From Hypericum androsaemum (lineage: Eukaryota; Streptophyta; Magnoliopsida; Malpighiales; Hypericaceae), in assembly GCA_963995505.1 (NCBI GenBank), contig OZ023188.1, positions 13,591,912-13,655,911 on the forward strand: DNA of 64,000 nt. Reading direction: 5' to 3'. A program made the translations under genes and the position numbers. Every line of letters begins with the position of its first letter. Position 1 is the stretch's first letter. Below the pieces are notes generated by a model. It did not search any database. It saw nothing but the letters and a program-made list of their open reading frames with translations, and had not been told where the DNA came from. Shown here one piece after another: positions 44,937 to 57,081 of the stretch.

Positions 44937-46437
44937 ATGGGAAGTGGGTATGGAGGGGAACTGGGGAGCGGGAAGGTGGACTACGTGTTCAAGGTGGTTT
45001 TGATAGGGGACTCGGCGGTTGGGAAGTCTCAGATGCTGGCTCGGTTCGCTCGGGACGACTTCACACTCGACTCCAAGGCCACCATCGGCGTCGAGTTCCA
45101 GACCCGGACCCTCCTCATCCACCACAAGAGCGTCAAGGCCCAGATCTGGGACACCGCCGGCCAAGAACGGTACCCTTTTTCCTTTCTCTACTTCCTTTTG
45201 TTCTATGGCTTTGGCTGTCGGGTTCGAACTTAGATTAGTCGGTCTAGTGAGTGTCTGGATGCGTGGTTTTGGCCGGGAAGTAGGATGGATTAGTTGATCT
45301 AATAATAAGTTGGTAGCTAGGGTTGGAGGGTGATTTGACTTTTGAGGCAAATAGAGAGAAGAGGAGGATTGTGATCCGTCGGTCCTGTGGTCTACTGTCT
45401 CCTGTGAATGTTTTTTACTGACTTTTGTGGTGCTGCTGTACCCGGCCGGGTTCGTTTGGTGTCCGATCTGTGTTGGATTGGAGTTGGACCTGCTTGTGCT
45501 TGAGAGTTTCCTCCCATGAAGTGTGTCGGAGTGTTTCTTCTCCGGTTTTTGTTAGATTCGGCCTTTTTCGTTGGTCGAACTGATGTTGGGGGTGAACTGT
45601 GAAGTAGGTATGACTTATGAGGTCGTATATACCATATGCGAAAGGTTAAGTTGTGAATATACATCTGGGTACTTTCATTAATGCTTCATCATTAATGAAT
45701 TTCCGGTGTTTTGGGAAAAGTATGTGCTAGATCTTTTTTCGAGTTTTTCCCTACGGAAGTGGAGGATTTTGTAGTCTGGATCAACTATCATATTGCATAC
45801 AAGCTTTAGTTGTTAGCGGATGAATTGTGTAGATTGAAGTTCATCATTTAGATAGTGTACTTTCGTGTCAAGTTATGAGGCATAAAGATTGTGACTCCTT
45901 GTCTTGATGTTTTTCGGGTTCATAAGATACGAGGCACCTCACATTGGGTATGGAAACTTGTTCATTCTTGCTTTGTTTCTATTTGTCAGGTATAGAGCTG
46001 TAACGAGTGCGTACTACCGAGGCGCAGTCGGGGCAATGTTGGTGTATGACATCACGAAGCGCCAAACCTTTGATCACATACCCCGCTGGCTGGAGGAGCT
46101 CCGGAGCCATGCTGATAAGAATATTGTTATCATGCTGGTTGGAAACAAGACTGATCTTGAGAACCAGAGGGCTGTCCCCACGGAGGACGCTAAGGAATTT
46201 GCCCAGAAGGAAGGACTGTGTTTCCTGGAGACCTCTGCACTGCAAGCTACAAACGTGGAGACTGCGTTTATGACCGTGTTGACCGAGATTTTTAATATCG
46301 TTAGCAAGAAGAGCCTGGCCGCGGGCGAGAACCAGGGGAATGGCGACCCTGCATCCATGGCTGGGAAGAAGATCGTCATTCCTGGACCAGGACAAGTGAT
46401 TCCTGAAAAGAACAAGATGTGTTGTAGCGCAGTATGA
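44937..46437 (+). CDS. RABA4: RABA4-type Rab11 small GTPase
   Basis: Two exons (44937-45169 and 45990-46437) separated by an 820-bp GT-AG intron give 226 residues, the usual RABA length. The P-loop GDSAVGKS is at 24-31, effector region ATIGVEF near 48-54, WDTAGQE at 71-77, and GNKTD and ETSAL (guanine specificity) in exon 2. The C-terminus KNKMCCSAV carries the two cysteines for geranylgeranylation. The intron splits the codon after GQE, a site also used in plant RABA genes. RABA4 proteins mark trans-Golgi-derived vesicles and direct secretion, notably in tip-growing cells. Sequence similarity in the switch and C-terminal IPGPGQ regions points to the RABA4 subgroup; the exact member cannot be told. 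All key residues are intact. Confidence 0.93.
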
Positions 46438-46763
46438 TTTATACATTTGGTTTGGAAAAGTGGTTGGTAAAGTCTTTATCATTTGCCCCTGATAGCAATT
46501 TTTGGAAGGTTGATGTACTCACCTGTATATTTTTTCAATTTGTTGTTAATTTTCTGGAGTCGATTATGTTGTTATCGATCAATGCAAGTATTGGAGGAGT
46601 GGAAACGAAAATATGATGTTTTATTATCTATAACAAATAGGCGATGAGATATGAAGAGAGATGAATTGTCGCTGATATTAACAGGAGACGTTATAGTTGG
46701 GTACACAATTGTCAACTGGTGATTTCCAAATGGCATATAGTCGTAATATGAATTGTGTAATTT

Positions 46764-47071
46764 GGCTTCTTTGGATTGGGTACGGAGTGAAAGAAATGAT
46801 TCCGAACAGTTTGGAGTAAAAGGGATCGCGCTGACATGTCCAGTTATGTGATACCAGCATATCCTTTATGTGATACTGGCATGTTCCGTTACGTCATATT
46901 GGTCAGTGTATTTTTCGTGTGTGTGATACTGGCATGCCCCGTTATGTCATACTGGCCCGCGTGGCTTTTTTCATTTTGGTCTCTGTAGTTCCGTATTTTT
47001 ACAAAAAAGCTCCTGCGTACCTTCACTCCAAACCGTTTGGAATGGAGACATTCCGTACCCAATCTATACCC
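46764..47071. mobile_element. Mutator-type MITE, 308 bp, 9-bp target duplication
   Basis: The perfect repeat gtgtaattt flanks it (46755-46763 and 47072-47080). Ends are inverted: 'ggattgggtacggagtg' near the left and 'ccgtacccaatct' near the right, with 'cagtttggagt' / 'actccaaaccgtttgg' inside. The centre holds repeats of 'tgatactggcatg'. No protein. It lies 3' of the RABA4-like gene. Confidence 0.75.
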
Positions 47072-47080
47072 GTGTAATTT

Positions 47081-48260
47081 ACCTCTGAAATTTTTTTAGT
47101 TTTGGACATACGAGTCCTAGAATTGAGTAATTTACCTCAAAAAAATTGTGTCTAAAAAGCTACTAATTATCCAATGGAGTCCCACTCCTAGTTGTATCAT
47201 GTATACAGTGCTCTGACATTTTATAGCTGACATTGTGGATGGTGTATTTGTGGTTTTGTGATAATATTTGTTTTAATCATTGCTCTTTCACTCCAAATTG
47301 TACTAAAATTCTTCTAATGAAAAGCTTATAAGCAATTCTATTTATTAAAAAAAGGAAGATGATCAAAAGAAAACTGCCCATAATTGCCAAATAATAATAG
47401 AAAATTGATGATTACGAAGCAATCGACTTGCATGTCATAGTATCTACCACCAAGCATTTGAATTAACGGTCAGAGTACTGTTTCTGTGGTTGATCACTAA
47501 TTAAGGTATTTAAGGTACATTCCTGTTAAAACCTGAAAGATATTATTTAAAATTTGAGATTGAATTGAGTGCTCAAATTAATAGAATAGACTGTACCATA
47601 GAGTATAAAGAAAATTGTTGATTAGTGTATCCAAACACGCGTATAGATCAAACAACCGGGTTCTTTCACGCGAGATATCAAAGATATTTTTATATTCTTT
47701 TGCATGTGTGCACCAATTTGTTTTTCTCAAATTAATTCTATCCTCATTAATATACTCATACTTAATTTATTCATTTTCTAGGAACGTAAATTAATTGAAA
47801 AAAAACCAATAACAAGGCATTTTTTAATTGTATAATTTGTTTGAACATTGTAACACCATGTGCTAAACTCCCATACACCGTGATTCTACCAATTATACCC
47901 AATTTAGCTAAAGGAAAACCAACCGGGCGAAACAACAAACTTGATACGCAATAGATCCTCAGTTAATTGAAAATCTCCCAAATGCACAAAATAGGATACC
48001 CTAAAGTCCAACGGATCTTATTACAAGGCTCGTGTGACTTGCTACTTGGAAGCCAAGACAACGACACACATATATCTCTTCCAATTTCCTAATTACTCTT
48101 CCCGCTCTCTCTCTCTCTCTCTCTCTCTCTCCTACTTCATAAGTATATTAATTCCAAGACCTAGTAAAAAACCTGATTAGGAATTGGCTCAGGGTTTACG
48201 CTTCTAGGATCTATTCTCTCTCTCTCCCGCTTTCTCTCACTCGCGCTCTCTAGATTAACA
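47081..48260. other. Upstream region of the MAPKKK gene
   Basis: A/T-rich to 48000. A (CT)n run at 48108-48132 and a shorter CT-rich stretch near 48212-48250 lie close to the start codon, as often in plant 5' leaders. No gene was seen. Confidence 0.5.
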
Positions 48261-49430
48261 ATGGGTCCCGCAATCGTACGAAAGCGGGTGGTCGGGGAGC
48301 GGGACCGTCCCGCTGGAACTACGGCCGCCACCAATAAGAAGCGCGTCTGCCGCCGTCGCGTGTTCGCCGTACGCACAATTCCACCACCCAAACCCGCCTC
48401 CGTTCATGTCATCAGTAGCCACTCATTCTCTAAACCGAGACTCCCCGACCCCGACCCCGTCGTGATCAGTAGCCACTCCTTCCCTAAACCCAGACTCCCC
48501 GACCGCGTACCGAAGCCCACGTCCCCCAAGTGGCGTCGTATCGACAGGAGCTTCGTGTCGAAGCTGGAGAACTCCCACGGTGCATCCTGGGTTAGGGTTG
48601 GCTTCCTCGGGAAAGGCGCGTTCGGGTGCGTCTCCCTCGCGAGGAGGAGGAGGAGGAGTACCAGCGGCGAGGAGGAGGAGGGGCCGGACATGTTGGCGGT
48701 CAAGTCTGCACCTTTAGACCAATGTTACACGCTCCAGAGGGAGAAGAGTATCCTCGCCTATCTCAGTCGCTTCCCCTACATCGTGGGTTGCTACGGCGAC
48801 GAGGTGACCCGCGATAGCGACGGCCGTCAAGTCTACAACCTACTGTTGGAGTACTGCTCCGGCTCGAGCCTCGATCGTCGGCTAAAATCTGTTACAAGGA
48901 TGGGGGAGTACGAGGCTGGTGTTTACACCCACGATGTGTTAACGGGTCTCCTCTTCATGCACCAGAGAGGTTTTGTCCACTGCGACATAAAGCCGGACAA
49001 CATCCTGTTGGTCCCTAATCATAGAAGATCCTGCGGGTTTGATGCCAAGATCGGGGACTTTGGTTTAACCAAAGATTTCGCGCACGAGGACGACGACAAT
49101 GATGATGGGTTGGGCATCGTTAGAGGCACCTACCGCTACATGTCGCCGGAGTTGGTGAAGCATCAGATGATGGGTTCCCACGTAGACATCTGGGCGCTCG
49201 GATGTACCGTCCTGGAAATGCTGACCGGGCGTCGCCCCTGGGATTCGGAGAATGACAAGGACGCTATTCTCTCGTTGATCGGAGACACCAATCAGGTGCC
49301 TTACATTCCGGATTTCGTGTCGTCGACTGCGAGGGAATTCCTGTGCATGTGCTTGAGGAAGAACCCTGCTAGTCGCTTTAAAGCTGATATGTTGATGAAC
49401 CATCCTTTTGTGATATGTTTATTTAATTAA
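48261..49430 (+). CDS. Intronless MAP kinase kinase kinase (MAPKKK17/18/20-like)
   Basis: A single 389-codon exon. The Ser/Thr kinase domain runs from about 110 to 385. The glycine loop FLGKGAFGCV is at 115-124, the ATP-anchoring Lys in LAVKSA at 148, and catalytic loop HCDIKPDN at 240-247. HCD in place of HRD is usual in this plant group. DFG is at 266-268, activation segment GTYRYMSPE near 289-297, and VDIWALGCTVLEMLTG at 308-322. Members of this MEKK-type clade are stress- and ABA-linked kinases that phosphorylate MAP kinase kinases. The N-terminal ~105 residues are an Arg/Pro-rich extension with an 18-residue tandem repeat (ISSHSFSKPRLPD, then again with Pro for Ser). The start was chosen as the first ATG after the CT-rich leader. 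No disabling change was seen. Confidence 0.9.
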   Translation: MGPAIVRKRVVGERDRPAGTTAATNKKRVCRRRVFAVRTIPPPKPASVHVISSHSFSKPRLPDPDPVVISSHSFPKPRLPDRVPKPTSPKWRRIDRSFVSKLENSHGASWVRVGFLGKGAFGCVSLARRRRRSTSGEEEEGPDMLAVKSAPLDQCYTLQREKSILAYLSRFPYIVGCYGDEVTRDSDGRQVYNLLLEYCSGSSLDRRLKSVTRMGEYEAGVYTHDVLTGLLFMHQRGFVHCDIKPDNILLVPNHRRSCGFDAKIGDFGLTKDFAHEDDDNDDGLGIVRGTYRYMSPELVKHQMMGSHVDIWALGCTVLEMLTGRRPWDSENDKDAILSLIGDTNQVPYIPDFVSSTAREFLCMCLRKNPASRFKADMLMNHPFVICLFN

Positions 49431-50251
49431 TCTGACCTGTGATGATTATGTTGATTCTGCAGTAAAGCTTCTCTGCAATTAGTTAGTTTAATGTAACTAT
49501 CTATAGCTTTATTGTTTGGTTGCCATAATTTCTGTGCAATGTTTGTGTTCGGTAGTTTTGCTTATTTGGTACAATGGAATCATAGGATACATCCATGTGG
49601 TTCGAAAACAAACCAGGAAAGAAAAACTTGAGGAATTGATATTTCAATACAATTTAGAAGTGAGAAAATAAAATCTGAACCATAGTCTATATTAAATCAT
49701 ATGGTGGAGATACTATTGTAAGACTTTGCATGCTTGTAATTAATACTCCCGTTACTTTTACTGCACGGTTATCAGGGATTTGATGGAGCCAAAGTGTCAA
49801 AAGAGATGCAAGATGCTTGTTAAATTTTTCATGCTTGTAATTAATGCATGTAGTTATTGCCTATAAATAAAATCTATCTGTTGGATAACAAATTAAACGT
49901 TTCTATGTAAAACATATTATTAGAAGAGTCAATTTAAATAATAGACGATCATATTCTACACTATATTAGTGGACTTGTTCAAGACTCAATTCGGACTCTA
50001 TGATCATAAATGGAGAAGGCCCCTTGATATTACAACAACTAGAAACATTTATGTTTGACCACAGTTTGCGAAACATTTAACTCAAATTTTGTGGGAAAAT
50101 CTCGGGTCATATGGTACTGCTTCACCCAAACTAACGAGCATTTGAGCACGACAGTTTACTAAATTAAAACAGTAAGAACAATGAGCGAAAAGGATTCAGA
50201 CGATCCGATACCCTTCTGACATCAGGGCAATGCTATGTTACAGCAGCCAAT
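49431..50251. other. Intergenic between convergent MAPKKK and methyltransferase genes
   Basis: Probable 3' untranslated DNA of both genes. No repeat or further gene was recognised. Confidence 0.5.
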
Positions 50252-53200
50252 TTAGCAGGTTTCTGGAATCTCCTCGTCGACTCCATTCACCTTCTGCACT
50301 TCAACCCCGTCGTCGTCTCTTTGCCGCAAAGACGATGTGCCATCGATACGCACCGATAGTCTTTCTAGCAGTTCTTGGCAGTCAATTGCAGTGACCATCA
50401 CAGTCAAACTGCCTCTGCCCTTCCAGCAGCCTATGGCTATTGTTGAGGAGTCAACCTTGGTGGATTCCGACGATATCTTGCCATCTGCTGATGAGAGTAA
50501 AAGGTGAGCACTCTTGACAGGCCAACTTCTCATCAGAACATTAGGTCAGACAAACGTACCTCTCAAAACTATCACGCAGCAGCCCATCATTAGCTTAGAT
50601 GCCAGATCACCAAATTCAGGATCCACAAAGTCGCTAAACTTGATAGATTTATACTGCAAAAGATGCTTGAAGTCTGCAAGAGATGAGTAAAGGATCTGGC
50701 TGGTGATGTATGGAAGAATCACCGGCAATCCTTCAGAGGATATTCGAAATGAACATGGAGCATCAGAACCTTCTCTTGAAGATTGTCGTTCCTATCAAGC
50801 AAGCAAGGAAAACAAACTCAGGGGTGATCCAATATGTAACAATCTAAGAACCTTCAGTATATGAGGTGGAGATGGATCCAAGTTTTGCAGTTCAATAGAT
50901 TGCATGGTTTAGCAACTAATGTGAACAGTGCCATTCATAACAGACAGATCTTGTTCATTTGACCAACAAGATCAAGCACTTTATTTCCTCGAAAGAAATC
51001 CAAAGAGCTTGCAGCAATGACCAAAAAAGCTGCAGAAAGTGATAAATAATGCTCCGAGTTTCAAGATTGCCAGATAGCTCCGCCATCGAAACATTTACTT
51101 GATTTCCAAAATCAACCTTAAGGCTATGCAAGATTCCAGTTCTAAAATAGCACTCTGACCAACAAGGACTTGAACAATTTTTTCCAACACCTTAAAACCT
51201 CCACATCAGATATTGAAGTTTATAAGGCGACGTACCATTTCACCAGGGTAATGGTCCTAGACTATAGAGCCAAGATGAATTTAAGTGCATCAGTCATGTG
51301 ACAACCAACAATGGAACAGGAAGAAGTCCTTGTATTAAACAGACATGCTCCTTGACTCATAAGAGGCACATCTTCAAGCCATAAAATATATTGCTGCAAA
51401 TTCATAAAATAAAAGAAAAGAAGCAGAGTTACTTACAAACATCTTCAGGCCGACGGACGCAATTTTAAGTTGCTGCCCAGCTAGGAAATTAAGCTCAAGA
51501 ACATTTTTAACAGACCTTGAAACATAGTATATCCTCTTGACATGGCTGTTGTCAATGTTTCTGGAAATCAAGTGGCCCTCAAAAGGAAACGATTCATCAA
51601 TTCCATAAAATGCCCTTATACTATTGATAATTGCTTCATCTTTGAAGAAAAGAACAGGGTCCACTCCTTTCCATCTACCCTGCATTTGCAACTTCCTCTT
51701 TCCAATGGCCTTTCCAGATTCAGTATCTCCATTTACATCTTCTTGAGCTTCGCCACATTCAGTTTCAACACTCACGGTTTCTTGAGCTTCTGACATATCA
51801 TTTTCTTCGGAATTGTTGTGAGGATCAGTTTCCAGAGGTATCTTCTCGGAATTGTTACCGATCAAATCATTTTCCGAAGCTAGTGCAGATGAACTCTCCA
51901 TTGCAGCATCTTCAGAGATTGCCTCCAGGGCCTCATTATCTTCGACAACCTGATCAGCTAGTTTTTCTTGCGAGTGGCATCTTTTGTTATTTGATTTCCT
52001 TAGCTTACCAGGTTTCTCTTGAATTGCTGCAGCACAAGTCATGACAAGATCTATTACATATTGCCAAGAAAGCAAAGAAGACATAAATAACTGAGCTACT
52101 CTGAACTAAACAATCTACATAGCTAACAAAAAATGATCATGAAATAGAGAATTGAAATAGAAAATATTGGAATGATAACATGATAAAGACTAAATAGTGC
52201 ATGGAATAACCTGGTAAAGGAGAAACTTTCTTCAGAACGGCAATGAAGAAGGCGCCACTGTTCTGATCATGAGGGACTATCCTCATGCAACGTTCTAGTG
52301 GAAGATCAGACACTTCAAACTTCTCATCTTCACTCAAAATTTCAGAATCCTCCACTGGATGAGTCCCATCATTCGAATTTTGACCATCAACTCTCTCATT
52401 GTTCTGTTCTTTATTTTCTGATGACGGATAGCTTTTCCCAGAAGGAAACAGACTAGCAAGTATCCCATGTCTAGAAAATTTTGTGACATCTCTGTGAGAA
52501 GATAACCAAATACTTTTGTCACGTACCTGCATCCAGAAGAAAATTATGTCAGAAAAGAGAGCAAAGAACTGAATACTAATTGCGAACTGGTGCTGGTAGC
52601 AATTCCGAAATCACTTCAAGAATATCAGTGGCCATTGGTCCATTTAGTTTCAGAAGCTACTTCCTTTCAGAGAAAAGCTGCAGAAATTCCATATCAAATC
52701 CAAGACCCTTAAGGCAATCGGTTATAGTGCCAATTGAGCTAACAACTTATCAGTGTGGGATTGCACTCCAACCAAAACTGTCCCCAAAGCAGAGGATCTG
52801 ATATACAAGTACAGAAGAGGAGGACTGACATGTTAATTATGAACAGAATTTGTTTCAATAGACAACATTAATAAAAGGACTTTCTCTGATTTTTACTAAA
52901 AGGGTTGTCTATTGACATGTTATTCAGTTAGAAGAGGGTAAGATTATAAGAGGATGAGTACATTCCTTATGTTTCTAACAAGTCTGAATTAAAACAACTT
53001 TTGGCATTCTAATCTTACAATTACATGTTTAAAGAGGTAAGAGTGCATTCCCTATGCAAAAGCTTCTAACAACCTCCTCGTCTGCAAATATCGAACTCAT
53101 GATGCATCGACATTTGCTCTACAAATCAACCTTAGTCTGTAGCATGAGAAAAAAAATCTTATATACGATCCTTATATAAAATTTTCCTTTTTTAAAAAAA

Positions 53201-56200
53201 TGTATCATGCAAAGGTCTGCTTCCTCCATATAGACATGCTCAGCCACTGCTGTAGTAGAAGATGGACTTGAGATTTAGTATTGGAAGGAAATTATTATCC
53301 TAAGATTGGCATCCCCAACTGCAGCATTAAGCATTGATGCAGGAACCTCAACGAAAAAGAATATACAAGCTCTATGAACACTACTTTAGTTTCCCAGGTC
53401 CCACAGCATAAAAATCAACTTCAAATGGTTAAATCTAACATAATTCGGAAAGGAACATTGTGGAGAGCCAACCTTCCAACTTCTAAAACCTGGTCGGCGA
53501 ACAAGTTGAGGAAGCTCACTGGAGACATCAACGAGTTCGACAGATCCACAACACCTCCGGAGAACCTAGAGAAAACAAGACACGAGTAGAAAATGAAAAA
53601 CAATAATGAAAACGCCAAAATGGGAAAGAGATGCACACAGATACATGCACGTGCATGTATCTGTGTGCGTGCAAGTATACAAGGAGTCCAATGGCCAGAA
53701 AATTTGGATATTGCAAAAATAAATTTCAGAAATTTTATATAATACCTCAGCAACCACAGCCTCGTTCTCCACTGGATTCATCGAGCAGGTTGAGTAAACC
53801 ATCTTGCCACCAACTTTGAGCAAGGATAGACCTGTGGCAATTAATACACCAATCAGGCATCTGCCTCATTCTAAATCAAGCTGATCTATACAATTACAAG
53901 AATAAAAGACTAGGATAGAAAAAACATATGAAAATTAGTTAAGACAGCTTTCAACTGAAAAGCGTACATCAGCTTGTTTAAGGATGCAAGTAACCCATAA
54001 GCCCAAAACAGAAAAATTGGACTGAAATCGGATGAACACTAATCACAGCAGAGGATTTCCAACTGAATACATATACTATAACAGCTTGATTCCTGATCCA
54101 TCACATTGGCATCTTAAATTAGCAGTTACAAGGAACAATCAAGTCTGGAGCAAGTATACGAGCTTTTATCAACTTAAACGGAAAGGGGATAGATACTTTA
54201 TATAATATTTACATACACATACAGATGTAAATTGAGTAAATGTCCAAGCAATAAATTCGAATTAAAGCTTTGAGACCACCTATTCGACTGCTATTAGTTG
54301 AAATGAGAAAGGTCATGGTATAACGGAAAAGTTGCTGTGGCAAATTGTTGGATTTCCTGTCAGGTTTTCATATTATTTCAGAATCTAATTAATAGCCATC
54401 TAGAATCATTTAATACCTCTCATTGCTATCTGAATTTGCAGGCTATGTAGCCCATTGCCCATCCCTGAACTCCTGTGACAGAGGAAGCAAGAAATTCAAT
54501 CCCAGGACAATACTGGATCAGACTGTTACTTGAGTCAATGGAAGTGATAAAAGAACCCAACCATTTCCTCCACAAATCAGGAGCCTTGCGGAGGGTACCA
54601 TCTCCACTGCAGGGTACATCACATAAGACACGGTCAAAGAGAAGTTGACAAATGGGTGGCTTGAATTCCATTTCAGGAGCTTTGGAGCAACCTTTGCTTG
54701 AGCGGCAGCTAGGGAGCTGTTGGGCTTCATTATTTGTGACAACTAAGTTGGCAGTGCACATTCTCTTTGTTTGATGGATAAGAAGATTGCATCTTTGAAC
54801 ATCAAGATCATTAGCAATAACCTGGAAAACATAAGATTTGAGAGAAAAGCATAAGTCAAACGCAACTAAAAAACATATAAATCAGCAAGGAATAAATTCC
54901 CACGTTTCATGACTACAAGAAGCTCCATGTGAACCAAATTGTTTTTTGGAGAGGGGGAGAGAGAGGAAGAGATGAAAATCTGCATTGTACAAAAAGATAA
55001 TCTATAACTAAACAAGACTCACCATCCCATCAGGCAGAGTTCCTGGTTCCATTGATTGGTATATTATCTCAAGAAGCTGGAATGTCTTTGAACCAGGCGC
55101 AGCACACACTACAAATAGGTAAAAGCAGCAAGGGAATTAATACACACAGTATAGTGCTGAACAAAAGTTACAGACATTTGTAAGAAGCAATCCAGTATAT
55201 CAATAAGGAAGAACAGTGTCTTCCTTACTGTCAAGAACGAAATGGTCCGGCTGAACGTCGAGGAACAATGGAGGCACCTGCATCACAAATGACAAACTTT
55301 TCATCGGCACATACTTGGAAGTGATATAAGATCAATAACAAGCAGTATGAGCGTAGATGTCAAGGTTCGTGTTAGACAAACAGAACTCCTATTTCTATAA
55401 CTCCGAAAAAGACTTTACTCACCATGCTAACAGCCTCCTGCCTAGTTATGTTTCCAATCTCATTCTCCAGCTTCAAGAACTCATGAAACCTGATACATGT
55501 TCCAGGCAGTCATTCGTTTTGAAGAAAGTAACTTGCTAAAGCGAAGAGCAACACAGGTAAACGACGTAGCTGGCAGAAAAAGATTTACCTTTCAAGAGTT
55601 TGGTTCTTTCTGAGCTGCATACGAGAATAGTTTGAATGCCAAGCAAGGTTACCAGGGTACCAAGGCAACGGTCTGATAGCCTCCACCTCACTTCCATCAT
55701 TATTCTGAGACAGAATTTTCATTATTGCTACCTGTATGAGCTACCATTACCAACAATCAACTACCCGAACAACAACGCAACCTACCTCAGCTTGAAGAGA
55801 TTTCGAAAAGTCGTTTTCCAGCTGCAGCTTGATGTCCGTGCAAAACTGGCTACTGCAAAATGAATTTTCTTTAGAAAACGGAATTTCAAACGTCACTTCA
55901 CAACTTTGTTTCCCGAAATTCAATAACATAACAGCTCGGAAAACAAAACTACTTCCGATTCACACCATCGAATCAGCGTCCAAACTTCCACACTAAAGAG
56001 GCAATAGCTATCCAGAAACGAAAGAGTAAAAAACAGAGAACCAGCACAGCAGCTTAACCTGGAATTGATCCTGAACGCGGCAGGCAGCGGGGAACGAAGC
56101 ACCTCCACGAACGTGTCCCACTCGTCATCCGAAACAATCCCTTGCTCCTACACACAACCAACCAGAACAACATTACACGCGCGCACTTGGCAAAAGCAGA

Positions 56201-56399
56201 AGTTAACACAAAGATAAAAGAAGCGCGGGACCTTGTAGTAGTCGTCGAAGGCTTGGTTATGAGTGGCGAAGGGCTGCCACGAGGGGTTTTTGGGATCGGA
56301 GGAGCATCCGTCCGGCCTGGGGCGCTTCCAGGCGTTGTCCCTACCGTCCCGGAAGTGCCTTCGTTGGGTGCGGGACTTGCCCCCTCTTCCTCTTCCCAT
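50252..56399 (-). CDS. TRM4B: NSUN2/TRM4-type RNA cytosine-C5 methyltransferase
   Basis: Fifteen exons with GT-AG borders and consistent phase give 835 residues, close to plant TRM4B. In order: 56232-56399, 56059-56147, 55786-55852, 55589-55704, 55423-55489, 55229-55277, 55023-55108, 54562-54821, 54417-54472, 53746-53831, 53473-53565, 52211-52526, 51437-52026, 50560-50791 and 50252-50484. The SAM-binding motif [10 protein letters not shown] lies near 185-194. [10 protein letters not shown] has the release Cys at 285, and [13 protein letters not shown] has the nucleophile Cys at 335; the 50-residue spacing equals that of human NSUN2 (C271, C321). The enzyme methylates C5 of cytosine in tRNA and some mRNA, mainly in the nucleus. 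The C-terminus has an acidic, less conserved linker (exon 13). The symbol is by likeness to the Arabidopsis protein. A 26-base CT run lies about 30 bases upstream of the start. Confidence 0.92.
53633..53668. repeat. Perfect 36-bp palindrome in intron 10 of the methyltransferase gene
   Basis: The half GCACACAGATACATGCAC is followed with no spacer by its exact reverse complement. Confidence 0.95.
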
Positions 56400-56430
56400 C
56401 TCTCCTTCTTCCCCCCTCGGCCTGAGAGAG

Positions 56431-56456
56431 CCTCTCTCTCTCTCTCTCTCTCTCTC
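56431..56456. repeat. (CT)n microsatellite in the 5' leader of the methyltransferase gene
   Basis: Twenty-six bases of CT on the plus strand, i.e. GA on the transcribed-sense strand, just upstream of the ATG at 56399. GA/CT runs are common in plant core promoters and leaders. Confidence 0.85.
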
Positions 56457-56539
56457 GGAGATTTAGAATGGGGAAGAAAGCGAAGTGTAGGTGGTTGTGG
56501 AGAGGGGTTTTCTATGGGGGTTGGGGTTTTTGTTTTGGG

Positions 56540-57076
56540 GTAAACTGCCGAAACTATCCTCCTGGTGGTTACTGAACGAGAGTGGGCTGGGCCCAATATA
56601 TGGGCTTTTGCCTCGAGTTACGATTCCGTAACATTTTATATTTCTTATAAATTATGCGAGAAAGAAAAGAGGCGAACCATATAGAAATGCATCATGAAAT
56701 TTTTTTTTACCAAATGACTTTTGGATTCACCATTGTAAATTTTTTTTTATTTTTTTCCTTCTAGCAAAATTAGCCGGTCCGATTGTTCTCAAAATTAAAA
56801 GATTATCTCAAAACCGAGTGAAAATGTTTGATAAGCAAGAAAATATAGCATTTCTCTTCATCATTTCCTGTATCAAATTTTACGAGAAGCCGGTTCAATC
56901 TCGGAGCTCAACGATAATGACGAGGTGGAAAAGAATATATATATTATTATTATTATTATTTTATATATATATTCATAAAGCTGTAATTTTTTACAGAGAT
57001 GAAAAGAATCATTTTATGTTCACCGGTTGCTTTTTGAAGTAGAACGTAATCTCCAACGGAACGAATTAAATTGGTA
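56540..57076. other. Intergenic, promoter side of the methyltransferase gene
   Basis: A/T-rich with a short (TAT)n run near 56937-56962. No TATA box could be assigned safely. Confidence 0.4.
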
Positions 57077-57081
57077 CTTTG

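Noticed and set aside
44910..45350. 146-codon minus-strand frame over RABA4 exon 1
   Set aside because: Shadow of the conserved GTPase exon, with no domain of its own.
50546..50728. Separate small minus-strand gene
   Set aside because: It is part of exon 14 of the methyltransferase gene.
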